Below are positions 24,195 through 35,325 of a DNA stretch of 64,000 nt, piece by piece. The translations under genes were made by a program, and so were the position numbers. The notes under the pieces are model-generated. The model ran no database searches. It was not told the DNA's origin and worked only from the letters and a program-made list of their open reading frames with translations. Numbering within the stretch: the first letter of the stretch is position 1; the number at the start of each line of letters is the position of its first letter. Origin of the DNA: Prostheceraeus crozeri (lineage: Eukaryota; Platyhelminthes; Polycladida; Euryleptidae); contig CAJQUW010005372.1 in the NCBI GenBank assembly GCA_907163375.1, forward strand, positions 5,001 to 69,000. The letters are read 5' to 3'.

Positions 24195-25554
24195 GCCCAG
24201 ATTCGTGATCAGGAGGCTGATCTCGTTAAAGGAGAAGTTGCTTCTTCTGAGAGTGGAATGCCGAGATTTCGTTGCTCCATCGGTGAGGAAATCATTTATT
24301 GAAACCAGTGTCTAAGTGTAAAGATGTTGAGTGCAAAGGGTAGGACCTGGGCGCAACTCGCTGCTGCGGACCCACCATCTTGACAGATGCTGAGGTAAGT
24401 GGTCCGAAATCTCAGTGACGGCTGGCGCCGATGTCTCAAGTCCTTTTCGGTGCAGCATTTGCTGTTTCACATAATTCAACCATTTCGTTTATCAAGCGAT
24501 TTTATTTATAGCAGATTTCTAGCACTTATTGAATACTCAGTACTCAGTCACTCAAAAGTTACTTATGTTATCTTCAGCTACTTTTAGGATTTATCTATCA
24601 TTTTGTCACGATTTCATAATACATGTAAGCTCATTTTCAATTGTCAACGGATTACTTAGTGACATGATGACATGAAGACATCTTTGACGCAATCAACATC
24701 GCTGATATTCTTATTGAAAGGCATGTAAATATGTACAAAGTATACGTATGCATGAAAATAGATAGGTCGAGTATATTGCACTGTCTTTCCTTTTCTCAAA
24801 GTACTTTCGAACGATTTATTGCAATATTGAGTTTCATTGAATGATTCACTGCAGAACATCACCGTCTTCTAATTGCGTATCAATTGAGAGGTTTCCAAAA
24901 ATAATTTTGCGTTTGTGAAAAATAGCAAATCATAAATGGAGAGTGATAAAAAAAGTGCTGCCATATCAACTTCATCAAATAAAGATGCGTTTATTAACCA
25001 ATAACATATTGAGAGTTTTCAAAGGCCAATTGTGCAGATTTTATTAATAGACGCCAAAGTCAATGAGATCCTCTCATATTGTCTTGAGCAAGCAAGGAAT
25101 AGAATAGAAGAGAGATATCTTTATTTCTCATACAAAACAAACATTCTCATGAACAGGATACTGCAACTTGCTACACAGGTAAAAGCAGAAATCTTAACAA
25201 AGGATTTGTTTTTTGAGCGGACTTCCTCTGTAAAGGTAGAGAACAATTATATTGATCGTCTGATTTCGCGTACAGAATCGCGAACAACATAAGATTATGA
25301 CAATGAATGACAATCCTTATTGGCTAATGATTTTCTTGATTAGATTTACACAAGATTTGTCCAGATGTTATTAATTATCCATGCGGATTAATTAGAATAT
25401 CTCAGGCATGATTTAGCAAAATTACTTTCAATAAATCAAGGACCGGGCAATATGTTTTATCTGAATAATATTGTGGACCCATTTATGTCTCTCAGTTAAT
25501 CATGACCACTGTCATCTTTTTTTAGTACACGACCGTGAATCTTATGCTATTTTC
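24195..25554. other. Spacer with one coding-like frame
   Basis: The only notable content is an 86-codon frame at 25032-25292. It is helical and rich in charged residues (for example EQARNRIEERYLYFSYKT and ILQLATQVKAEIL), and is preceded at about 25023 by an acceptor-like CCAATTGTGCAG. No family is recognised and no partner exon is visible. The rest shows nothing. Confidence 0.25.
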
Positions 25555-25936
25555 GACAAGTGAATGTTATCATCTAGACCTCGGAGTCCTATCAGGCTCA
25601 GGGAGGTCAAGTGAACGTTTAAGGATGTGGGCACTGCCAAGGAGTGCTGCCTTGACCAGCTCCAGAATGTGTAGCGTGGTATGTGGTTATATATGTAGTA
25701 TGCCTGTATGTAGTATGTGGTATGTGGTCCCTCTTGGAGCCCACAACTTTGTCTACCACTACTATGTCTGATCTTCTCGCAGATATTCTATGATTTGTTC
25801 TGATCTCAAAGTCCCGCAAGATCTTCACTTTATCACTCTGTGACAGCGAGGGGGACATGTCGTTTATCTTATCATTATTGGATTTAATCATTTCTATATG
25901 TTGTGGCATTACAGGCTGCTGAGATCGAAGTTGCAA
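25555..25936 (-). pseudogene. LINE C-terminal relic of the DIVVVDK type
   Basis: The minus strand reads KVKILRDFEIRTNHRISARR followed by SDIVVVDK. This matches the conserved block found after the reverse transcriptase in one group of animal non-LTR elements, where W-D-F-x-I-x-T-D precedes RRPDIVVVDK. Simple-repeat-like sequence (repeated ACATACCAC/CATAC) follows, and then LVKAALLGSAHILKRSLDLPE, the typical C-terminal LLGSARILR segment, ending near 25555. The insertion of CAT/ATAC repeats replaces the middle of this domain. The copy is strongly 5'-truncated and non-functional. Confidence 0.65.
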
Positions 25937-26200
25937 TGATACTGGCGATGTAATTAATTCTGACTTGCTACTCTGCTTGAATACACTTTTTCTATACGGT
26001 CAAGCTATTGAAAAAATTGTCATCATTGTTAGAATATTCTTAAAATTGATGAAGTCTATGGCTATCATTAGTACTTAGATTTTGAATATAACTGAGAAGG
26101 GACCTCTTAGAACATGTTCCTAAATGAGCTGTTCAGAGTCAGATGAGGTAGATCTATGGATGATCCGAAGAATTTTTCCATTTTCATACCTGGACTAGTC

Positions 26201-26946
26201 CAGGGATGCGGAGTCCTATCATTTTGATTGGACTCCGACTCCGACTCCGGGTGGCAAGTATATAAAGCCTAGTTTTTTGAAAAATTAGCTGGTAACCTAC
26301 ATCATAGATCATTATAGGTTTACCTGAACCTATTTCTAGTAATCATTGTTGCATCAAGCAACAATCATTTTCGATGAAAGTTTATCAAATGTCGCTTTCA
26401 GTTAGATGCATGCGACTCGGCTCCTCCCATCTTCTTGATGTGTGCTTCACACGGCTTTTCTTCAGTCTCTACCAGGCAGGAAAATCCCCATCCTTCTCAA
26501 AAAAATGAATACACTTTCGATTTTAATATGCGCTTTAGAGGACCCATCACACACGATTAGCGTAAGGGTAAGAAGTAATGTTCTCAAATAAACTAGTAAT
26601 TCATTTTTGTCTCTGATATTACCTTTGGCGCGCAGGTGTGATCGAGGCTAGGAAGGCTTGTCTTCTCTATTAAATCACCGAGTGAAAAGACAATCCCTTT
26701 TTCACTATCACGGTTCATTCCCTCAACTATTTCAAGCTTTGCATGCACTGCTGTGTCTGCACTTTTGTTTGACGGTGAAAGTTGATATCATGACAATGAC
26801 AGCTATGCACGAGGATAAATAATTTGTTTGTATTATATTTCGGGTCTGGTTATAGGCCGGAGTCTGGAGTCCTATCATTTGATAGGACTCCGTCTCCAGC
26901 AAAAATGATAGGACTCCGGGACTCCGACTCCGACTCCGCATCCCTG
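26201..26946 (+). mobile_element. hAT-like non-autonomous element
   Basis: The ends are CAGGGATGCGGAGTC and its inverse GACTCCGCATCCCTG, 15 bp perfectly inverted and with a CAGGG terminus typical of hAT transposons. The flanks are TGGACTAG (26191-26198, followed by two extra bases TC) and TGGACTAC (26947-26954), an 8-bp target duplication with one mismatch, the length expected for hAT. The subterminal regions carry runs of the hexamer GACTCC and the palindromic word ATGATAGGACTCC, also inverted between the ends. No transposase frame is present, so it must have been moved in trans. Confidence 0.8.
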
Positions 26947-27174
26947 TGGACTACATTGCTTGTTTTTATTGCTTTGTAACAATAATTCTCATACGATGAT
27001 GAAAGTCATCCCAGTAGCCATTTATAATAGAATATAATGCTTACTAATTTAAATTATTAGTTAAAGTAGTCCTAATGAGGACTGATGGCGTTCTCCAATC
27101 CGCAAGTGTACAAAGGCAATGCTACTGTAACCATTGGATTAATCAGTTCTTAAAAGAACTCAATGTAGCTTTCT

Positions 27175-27871
27175 CGTGGCAACAAATTAAAATTGATCAG
27201 CTTTTGCCCAATATCTGGTAAAAATGGAGATCTTAAGACTTGTAATACTACTCATTCTTGCTGTTAATATACTAATACCATAGATTCCAAACACTACCGT
27301 ATACACGTTCAAAACAGACGTCTAATATACTGTACCGACTATAGATGCTGATAGTGGAAATAGAATAAGACAATGGTCACCATAGGTTAAGGAAATTAAA
27401 AATGGATATTATAAAACAACAGGAAACCGATGAATAAAAAATGGAAAAGTGGAGGTAAAATATGGAAATACAACGATGCTACTACACCGATTACAAGTGA
27501 ACTATATCTGACACTACACAAAGTGGATAATGGTAAGAGTGGATAAGTGGAAAGTGGAGAATGGAGGTAAACAATAGAACTACAATGACACTCTACTACA
27601 CCGAAATCAATGAAACTATACACACTATACCTAAGACTACACATGGAAAATACTATTTCTTCACTTGAATTTGTTATCGCCAGTTTCTTCATCCGTCTAT
27701 AGTACTTCATGTAATTCCACATTTCTTCATTTGAATTACAATACATCGACCACTACTTCAGCTACCGATTCAGGGATATAAAACATAATACTGCAGTCCG
27801 TCAGTCATCAGCAGGTACTCGTCTAGTTGTGTTTCGACCCCTAACCTGAACACTCAAACGCAGACGAGCGG
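27175..27871 (+). mobile_element. LTR-like repeat, copy 1
   Basis: This stretch is nearly identical to 51125-51778, apart from about 55 extra bases near 27238-27290 and a missing final GTCCCACA. Near its right end it has a TATA box (GGGATATAAAAC at 27774-27785). An initiator-like CAGTCCGTCAGTCATC follows about 20 bases later, and then a U5-like segment, all features of an LTR promoter. Both copies hold a 116-codon minus-strand frame, but no recognised protein. The copy ends exactly where the 78-bp duplication at 27872 begins. Confidence 0.6.
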
Positions 27872-27949
27872 GAATGGAATTTTCATATCTGTCCCTAACA
27901 TCGAAATGGCATATCACAGAATTAGACAACTTGCTCCTTCTCGAATGGA
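27872..27949 (+). repeat. Exact 78-bp direct repeat, left copy
   Basis: This is identical over all 78 bases to 28541-28618. It begins immediately after the LTR-like repeat and contains, from 27916, the terminal ACAGAATTAGAC of the MITE family seen at 10912 and 28585. The absence of any mismatch points to a recent event. Confidence 0.9.
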
Positions 27950-28540
27950 CATTATATAGGCCTAGTCTTCTGATTAGTATTCTAAGTTGTCATGTCGCCT
28001 GTTGTCACAACAGAAGTAAATAAATACACAACCACTTGAAACTGTCGAACCACTTACCTGCAGTAGACTGGCAGATGATTGATTGATAATTAGCAGGTTG
28101 ATACTTATCTTATTTTGTCAACAATTCGGATACCAACATGAATTTATTTCACATTTAAATCTACTCTTTTTTTCACTGTTGAACTGCTGGCTTTTTTTCT
28201 AGATAAGTGAATTGGTTCATCAAAATACCAGTGGGCAAGGTTGTTCTACAAATAAGTTGTCGATTTTTTGAAAGTATTAAAACTCCATCCACTTCTCTGT
28301 TAGGAAAAGGGTTTGAATTTAAAATTAATGAATCGTTTATTTTAAAAACACACACCGAGAGTTTTACGTGGATAGTGAGGGGTTGAAGCATCAATCAAGG
28401 GTGTTAAATCACCTATGAAGAAACAAAAATGGTCTAGATAAATACATTTCTTTCTTGCTCACACACAATCCGATAGAGAACCAACACATAGGGGAGAGTA
28501 GGGCACATTGAATCATCTGCGCGCGCGTCTTGGGTTTCTA

Positions 28541-28618
28541 GAATGGAATTTTCATATCTGTCCCTAACATCGAAATGGCATATCACAGAATTAGACAACT
28601 TGCTCCTTCTCGAATGGA
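28541..28618 (+). repeat. Exact 78-bp direct repeat, right copy
   Basis: This is the partner of 27872-27949, 591 bp away in the same orientation. Its last 34 bases are the left terminal sequence of the MITE that runs to 29123, so this copy is in its natural context and is likely the source. Confidence 0.9.
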
Positions 28619-29123
28619 TAATTTGTATATCGCTCACTATTGGAAATGACGAACAATAGGGTGTCAGCCGGTTTGGACACCAGAGACAGTGAGTGAGTGG
28701 CGTGCGTGCTGTGATATCACTTCGCACACACCAAAACACACATCGCTGTGTGGCTACAATTCAGGGTATGCACTATGCAGCGAGGATGGAGAAATCATCC
28801 TTATCCAATGGTTATCCAGATAACCCTACCTGATCTCTAGAATATGAAGTTATTCGGCGTGCGCGTCGGATAGCTATTGGATAGGGGTTATCCTGTGTCG
28901 AGTATTTGGGCACAGGTGAACTAATTTTAGAGCGCCTGCTATTTTCTTAAATAATGATCGGATGGAATTCACAGCAGTCCGCAAGCGACGCCCGACTTCT
29001 TTCCGATCTCTGTAAGGTATTAGGAATTGCTTTTTGCTTATTTACTAAGTTCCAGTATGTACCATCGTTTTGAATTAGTCTTCACTTTTAGTAAACTGAA
29101 AGAGTAAAACAATCTAATTCTGT
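28585..29123 (+). mobile_element. MITE of the ACAGAATTAGA family, copy C
   Basis: The left end is ACAGAATTAGACAAC and the right end is CAATCTAATTCTGT. The part at 28950-29123 follows copy B closely, sharing AATAATGATCGG, GTCCGCAAGCGACG, GGTATTAGGAATT-like sequence and the right terminus. The left half differs. A nested inverted repeat at 28796-28895 (TTATCCAATGGTTATCC against GGATAGCTATTGGATA) may be a second small insertion. The flanks do not match as a target duplication, so one side has been rearranged. Confidence 0.65.
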
Positions 29124-30308
29124 AGAGCCACCAGCCTTTAGAGAACTTAGTAGAATCTCCATGCTTTAAGACAATGTATGTTGCATCAAATAAACATGTC
29201 ACATGTACCTTTTGACAATTTCAACAGTTTCTGCTCTTTTTCATTATTATCACTGGATTTCTTAAAATTTCAGTGAAAAAGTAAATTTTCAGAAAATCGG
29301 AATCTTTGTTTTAATATAGGCCGAACCAAAAACCTAATTGCATTTTTATAAGACAGCATTTTTCTTAGGCATTCTGTATCAATTTCAGTAATATAACCGC
29401 AAAAAACTTTTAGCGTCGACTTATCTACATGCGAGCAAGTTCATGAAAGCTTAGAACATGGTTCATGAGGACATGACGCATTGAACATGATTCCTCGTGC
29501 CCCACTTCGATGCTCATGTTCTTTTTATCTAGCGAACGAAGTGATCTGTAAGTTTTGAAACGCTATCAGATTGATTATTTATGAATATTTTGAATATTTG
29601 ACGTTTTTTATATAGTATTCGTTTGGTGCGCTGCAATCCTTATCGAGAAAGACAGAAGGACATCACGGCGAAGAATCAGGGCTAGGGATGGAGAGATGAC
29701 GGAAGAAACTAATGACATCAAGCAGAATGAAGTCCTATAATTCCAGCGTATAGGCCTACTAATGCGAAAATGACTAAATTTCATCGAGCTTATTAGATTT
29801 TATGGCATTAGGAGGAATTAGTAACTCTTATTAATATGTTAACAACTGATCAAGAATGGTGTAAAACCAATCAAGTGAAGAGAATCATTTCCCTAAAGGT
29901 CTGGAAGAGGAGTCATCCCCGATTAAGCTGTGTGTAGAATTATTTTAGAAATAGCAAGAAATAGGTCATTTCATTGCAAGTACATGTAGTTAGAATAGGC
30001 AGACAATGCTAGAAAATATGTGGCAAAACGTGGTAGACCTATTTGCAATAGTAGATTAAAGAATTCAGCATGGAACTTTTACAAACATTGCCTAAAATTT
30101 CCCTACATTCTGCTAGCTTTAAATTAATGTAAGGCAGTGATCTCAATGAAAATCATCCGTTCAAATACACCGGAACCTCCCTTACTGTTGAAACATAATC
30201 GAATTGTGATTGTTTCTTTTCTTCGTCTTCGAAGATTTCGCAGCTTTGGTGGTCATAGACCTACTCTTATTTTACATGTAGGCCTATGCTTCAATTAATG
30301 ATCATAAT
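29124..30308. other. Spacer without a recognisable gene
   Basis: This is AT-rich sequence with no frame above about 60 codons and no repeat ends found, apart from two TAGGCCTA octamers at 29751 and 30279. Confidence 0.5.
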
Positions 30309-30396
30309 GGGGCTGTTCATTAACTAAAATTCTGCCGATAGAATATTAAACCGATTTAATATTCTCCCGGCAGAATTTTAGTCAATGAACAGCCCC
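30309..30396. mobile_element. 88-bp hairpin MITE with GGGGCTGTTCAT ends
   Basis: Two 42-bp arms (30309-30350 and 30355-30396) are inverted copies that match at 39 of 42 positions, separated by CCGA. The ends read GGGGCTGTTCATT and AATGAACAGCCCC. AAT flanks both sides, compatible with a 3-bp target duplication. There is no coding capacity. It is essentially two terminal inverted repeats back to back. Confidence 0.88.
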
Positions 30397-33300
30397 AATG
30401 ATGAGCTAATATTGTCTGTCAATGCATTTAAAAATAAAGAGTTTATAAGCCTATTCATGAAATGATAATCGTTACATATACAAGAAACTTTCATAGAAAA
30501 TCATAGATTATAGTCTAAACCAAAATAAAATAGAATGACAGTTAAGTAGTGTCACGTTTGCTCAAAATTTCAAAATTCGTAAGGGCATTAATGTTCTTAC
30601 GTAATTTAGCATTAATGTTCTTACCAAGGCTCTTCTATCATGAATAATGTTTCTTAATCTGAGAGCTCTGATGAACTATGAACATTTTCTTTCAGAATAT
30701 AGAATCTAATGTTTCATATCTAACACATGCCATCCTTTTGACGAATTTTTTTGCTCACTTATGAATTGAAATATCTGATACATGAAGTCTACAAAAGTTG
30801 CCAAAGTCTACAAGAACGTAATGAATAAAGGTGGCCCAATTGCCCCATACATGGGACACATTAGACCACTTTCGCAAAAAATTTATAATTCAAATTGTGA
30901 GAAGATGAAATGTTACAGAAGCGTCCAACAACTCAGAGATTACTTAGCATGCCCTCAACTTTTCATCTGAGTTTGATTTTGGTTCATTTGACTAAGTATA
31001 ATCAAACTATCGAGAAAAGTTCAAAATCATGTTCAATGTGCTGCACACTCCTTTACTTCCTAAAAATATCTTGTGTCTGATTTGGCAGTGGCTTTGACCG
31101 CTACGGTTTTCCAAAGCATCTCAACGACTCCTGTCAAAGCCTGCGCTTTCGCTTGATTTTTGTAGGCTGTGTTGCGATCCAGCACCTTGGACTCGATTCA
31201 GAAGAAAGTTCTCTGTGATGACACCCACCTTTATCGACAGCAGCAGCATGTGACGGCTACTGCCTTATATTACAGGAAAAATCCGATATTCTCATTAACG
31301 CATAATATATTGAGGAATATTTAGTCGACGTTTACAATATGGGTTGTCAAGAAAATTATCATGAAAACTACCATCATCCGGATATATAAATGAATACCTC
31401 AATAATTAGCAACAATTCATCGACGACAACCTAATTAATCATTTCATTTCAACTATATTTGACTCTCAGCATCACAATGCATGCGAATGTCAGAGTTTGA
31501 TTTATCGATCCTCAATTGATATTTTTATTCGAAAAGTTACCTTTGAGTTGAAGCAAACAATATCTGCGCTGGTTAAAGTTCAGGTGTTTGATCGGTTTTA
31601 TATATTTTTTGGTCCGATTTTCATCAAAAATAAAATGATCATCACCTCTTTTCATCAATAGCAGTTATTACTCGCATCGCATACTATTCGTTATGCTCAC
31701 TGAATCAAGCTCAAGTGCTCGTTAACAACTCTAAATGACTGTACTTCGAAGATTGAGTGTGTGGTTCCTTTCTCGTGTGTTCTTTACAGTTAGAATCCGT
31801 CGAACCGTGATTTTCCCTCCGTCAACCTAAATACCTGTACATGTAGTTTCACTAGTGTTATAAACTCTTAAACTCTAGTGTTATGAGCTCCTCTTAAGAA
31901 ACTTAGTATTTAATTAAGAGTGGTTGCAGGCCTATGGATATTTTTCAAAAATCCGTTTATATTTCGGCAACATATTTATGCAAAACTCAGTTCATTCTGC
32001 TATTTCGTATGTGTCACTAGTGAAAAACTTCTCAAATCAGATTTGAATTACGAGCAATGTAGCGGCTCTCCATGCGTAGCAATTTTTGCGTTCCCAACTC
32101 AGATTCCGGCGAAAAACAACGACTGCGATTCTGCACTCCTGGACGTAACCCTGTGATACGCCCACGTTAATGCTCAAAGCATATTTCCTTACCATACCAT
32201 GCACGTTTTGCTCAATTATTGCACCGATGAAACACAACTATATAATGAAGCAACTTAATTTCATTCATCTTTAATTTCATCTCTCATGGTTTGCTTATTT
32301 TTCCAATATTGTTGAAGAAAAAAAATAACAGAGAAAGTTGAGAAATGCTCACTCATGCATTATAAAATCATGAGCATCAAGAAGTAGTTGACGTGAACAA
32401 ACAGCTTCAACCAAATGAAGAAAGAAGCGTAATGCTATTCTGCAGCTCAAGAAAGACATGATTCTTTGTGCTGAATTCCGCAAATAGAAGAGAAGTAGCA
32501 ACTTTGTAAGACATTTTGTATTTGCATTTTTATATAGTTACATATTTACAGATATACGCATTTAATATCAGACAGAAAAATACCTCGATGTTTTAATAAG
32601 TGAATGCTGCGTTGATATTCGTTTGTAAAACTGAGTATATGTTTTGATGACATGCAAATATCACAAGCAGATGCAGCGTTTACGCACCAATTTCTCATAA
32701 ACAAAATATCATTCCTTCAATTTACTGTTTAAAAAATCGATTATCAGACAAACACACATTTTTGATTTTCTGAATTATTAGGCCTCGAACGCAAACGACA
32801 ATTTGCCATTGGTTATTTGCCCTGATACGCAAAAGGACTTTCAGTTATTCAATAAGTACTCTTTTTGTGTGGGATGTTCTGGAACGCATCATATGCGCAT
32901 TTGACTGGATTTTGTAGTAATGACTTCCTTGTCATTGATAATTGATAAAAAATCGCAGGCTACAGAATGCAAATGCTGACAATTAATACAAGTCTACAAT
33001 GCATGTCATTGTGACATAACAGATAACCCTTTGAGAGGTAGACAGTTGCGAAAATATTGATAAAACCATTTTGAATTCTATAAATATGAGTATAGAACAA
33101 AATGAATCCTTCCAGTTAAATTTGTTAATTGTTTTTATTATAAATAGTTTGTTATGTTGTCACAGCAATAGATTTTACACCTTATACAAGTACTTCAAGC
33201 TGTCAACAGACCAATTACTGACTACAAAAAGATAATAATTGACGATTACTGTGCATACACCTTTGATCCTGATTCCTGAGCTTATCAGCCAAAAGTGACG

Positions 33301-33711
33301 GATGCTGTGGTGAATTTATTTCATACGGGAGAAACATCGGAACTCTAGATGTCATGATGCTAGATAACTTAGTCATTGTCAAAATCACGAAAAGTATTGT
33401 CTCATTATCTTATATTCTCGCTCAATATTTGAGAACTGTGGAATAAAATGATATAAATAGAATAGCAAATCCGAAGGGCTATTTCATTGGAACCTGAAGT
33501 ATGTAAACAGTTTACTTGATACAATGTATACATTGCAACATTTTGTTTGTATAATGAGATTTCATGTTAATTGCAGTTATTACGGTGAATGAGTCACATC
33601 TGATTTACATGAAGATTGGCTGAGGTATAAACTATCTCAGATATGGCTTAAATCCACAATAACACCATTCATGAAAGTAATCAGTCCATTGGGAGACAAT
33701 ATTTCGTTTAA
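30397..33711. other. Long spacer with one small coding-like relic
   Basis: On the minus strand, 31194-31060 is open for 44 codons ending at a stop. It reads like protein (RNTAYKNQAKAQALTGVVEM and a following KTVAVKATAK), bounded upstream by a stop. The family is unknown; it may be an exon relic or transposon piece. The frame at 31920-32156 is unrecognised. Nothing else above noise was seen in this 3.3-kb AT-rich region. Confidence 0.3.
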
Positions 33712-34960
33712 CCCTCAAATGTATGAAATATTTTACTAACGTTTTTGCATGAGATAGGTCTCATAGGACCCAATGTGTAATTTTGAGTCATTAAAGCAAA
33801 TATAAATTTGTTGAATGTACGAAGCCACGTGATATTGTTAGAATGTCATTAACGTGAACGCATCATAAAAACGCATCATGAAACATAATTTATCATTACA
33901 ATTTTAATTTTTTTAAATCTTGCCTTCTTCCAATGAAAATTAGACACATATTTCTACAAATATTCAGACTATTTTTCTTAAGATTTTTCTTATGAATCTA
34001 CTAAATCTATTATATTTTATGATTCTTCTTGAAGATATATTTTGCTGTCTTAAGCCACATTCGGTTATAGTATGAGATTTATACCATAATGTATAAGAAA
34101 ATGAATTACAATACAATCTTCACAAAAGCGAAATCTGTAGGCTAGGCCTACATCTAAAATAGCGTTCAGAAAACTATCTAACATGTCGGTTCGCATCGAA
34201 ACATTTCGATTTCTGAAGAATGCTCAGCACACAATGGTTTTGTCCCAACTTGTGCATCATACAGGAAGATTTTCGGTCAACAATACAACGATGGCATCTC
34301 TTTCTCTTTGATCTTGAAACGACTGAATTTGCTTCATCAGATTCCGCACTTCCCGATGGCAAGTCAATGCCACATGCTGAAAGTGCATTCAGTATCGGAC
34401 GCCTCACGCCGACAAAGGAGGAATCGGCTCTTCTTCTCAACACATGCTGGACTAATTATAATCCCAACTTTCGAATGAACAGCCTCCTTTTGAAGCACTT
34501 CCATTCCGGAAACCTGGAAACATGGTCCTCAGTTGCTATAGCAATACCTTCAGAATTATCTAGCTCATCACCGTACGACGCAACAGAATTAGTCACAATC
34601 ATCGTCATGTTCTTGATCAAATAAGTTCTGCATTCTGAGAGCAGCATCCCTCGCTGATAGTCTGCTTCGTTTCATCTCGCAGTCGATGAATATGAACCCA
34701 TGTGTCATAGAATAGACTATAACTTATAACATATGGAAGATATTTCATCAGCTCGATTGTGATTGGAGCCCTCGCCAAAGGAAATCGATGAGAAGTTATT
34801 TCTGACTTGTTTAGTTGGATGTAAAGTAATGACGCCTACATAAGGTATTGCTCACTATTTTCATGTTTTAGTTGACCTCAGTAGACAACTGATGGCATTT
34901 GCAAGAGATGGGTCCTCGAGGACCCAGTACTTTTCTGTAGTAAAATAACGATCATAGTGA
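33712..34960 (-). pseudogene. piggyBac-like element relic with both protein ends
   Basis: The left end is TTAA followed by CCCTCAAATG at 33708-33721, the target and terminal form expected of piggyBac. A subterminal GGTCTCATAGGACCC (33757-33771) and the inverse-related GGGTCCTCGAGGACCC (34910-34925), each next to TAGTAAAATA-type sequence, mark the two ends. On the minus strand, about 34690-34620 reads LSARDAALRMQNLFDQEHDDD, like an N-terminus. 34330-34178 gives KRKRCHRC, DRKSSC and, after a one-base shift, GTKPLCAEHSSEIEMFRCEPTC-stop. That last pattern fits the C-terminal zinc-binding domain of piggyBac transposases. The DDD catalytic core is deleted. The right terminal sequence is not preserved. 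Confidence 0.6.
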
Positions 34961-35178
34961 TAGTCAGAAATTGGAAATTCTAAAGAAGATCAACGCTAAC
35001 TTAAGAAGTACCTCTTACAGGCCAAAGTCGAAGTTGACCATATTCACTTCAGCGATTCAAAAAATGTCACATTCGATGTGAGTATCGGTGGCAGTCCACC
35101 CAATATGCGTCGGCTGGTCATCAAGTGTCCCATGGGCCACGTTCTGCCCTCCGCTGTATTTAGTCAATGAAAGACAAT
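34961..35178. other. Short spacer between piggyBac relic and SINE
   Basis: A coding-like phrase near 35045-35170 is less AT-rich than its surroundings, but it has no stable frame. It may belong to the SINE-flanking repeat. Confidence 0.25.
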
Positions 35179-35325
35179 GACACCCTTAATTCCCTGACCG
35201 CGCTCACCTGACCCAGGAAACGAACCGCTACGAGTTCGCATCTGCTTCACTAGGTCACGCGGACGGAAGCAGGAATGCGAGTGAAGACAGAAGTCATATC
35301 CAAGTGATAATCGGCAGGTTATTGC
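35179..35325 (-). mobile_element. tRNA-derived SINE, copy 1
   Basis: On the minus strand the sequence holds an RNA polymerase III A-box-like GTGACCTAGTGAAG (near 35246-35258) and a B box GGTTCGTTTCC (35216-35226), then CTGGGTCAGGTGAGCGCGGTC. The copy at 59169-59334 matches throughout, including a roughly 60-bp stretch upstream of the A box (ATGACTTCTG, CTTCACTCG). Box spacing is as in a tRNA. The 3' side ends in GGGTGTC without an obvious tail. Confidence 0.75.

Noticed and set aside
27396..27746. A 116-codon minus-strand frame preserved in both LTR-like repeats (also 51294-51644)
   Set aside because: The repeats are nearly identical, so preservation is expected without selection. The protein is low-complexity and serine/tyrosine-rich, and the frame overlaps a promoter-like region.
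34220..34624. A 134-codon plus-strand frame
   Set aside because: The opposite strand carries the piggyBac cysteine pattern and lies between piggyBac-like ends, so this frame is its shadow.
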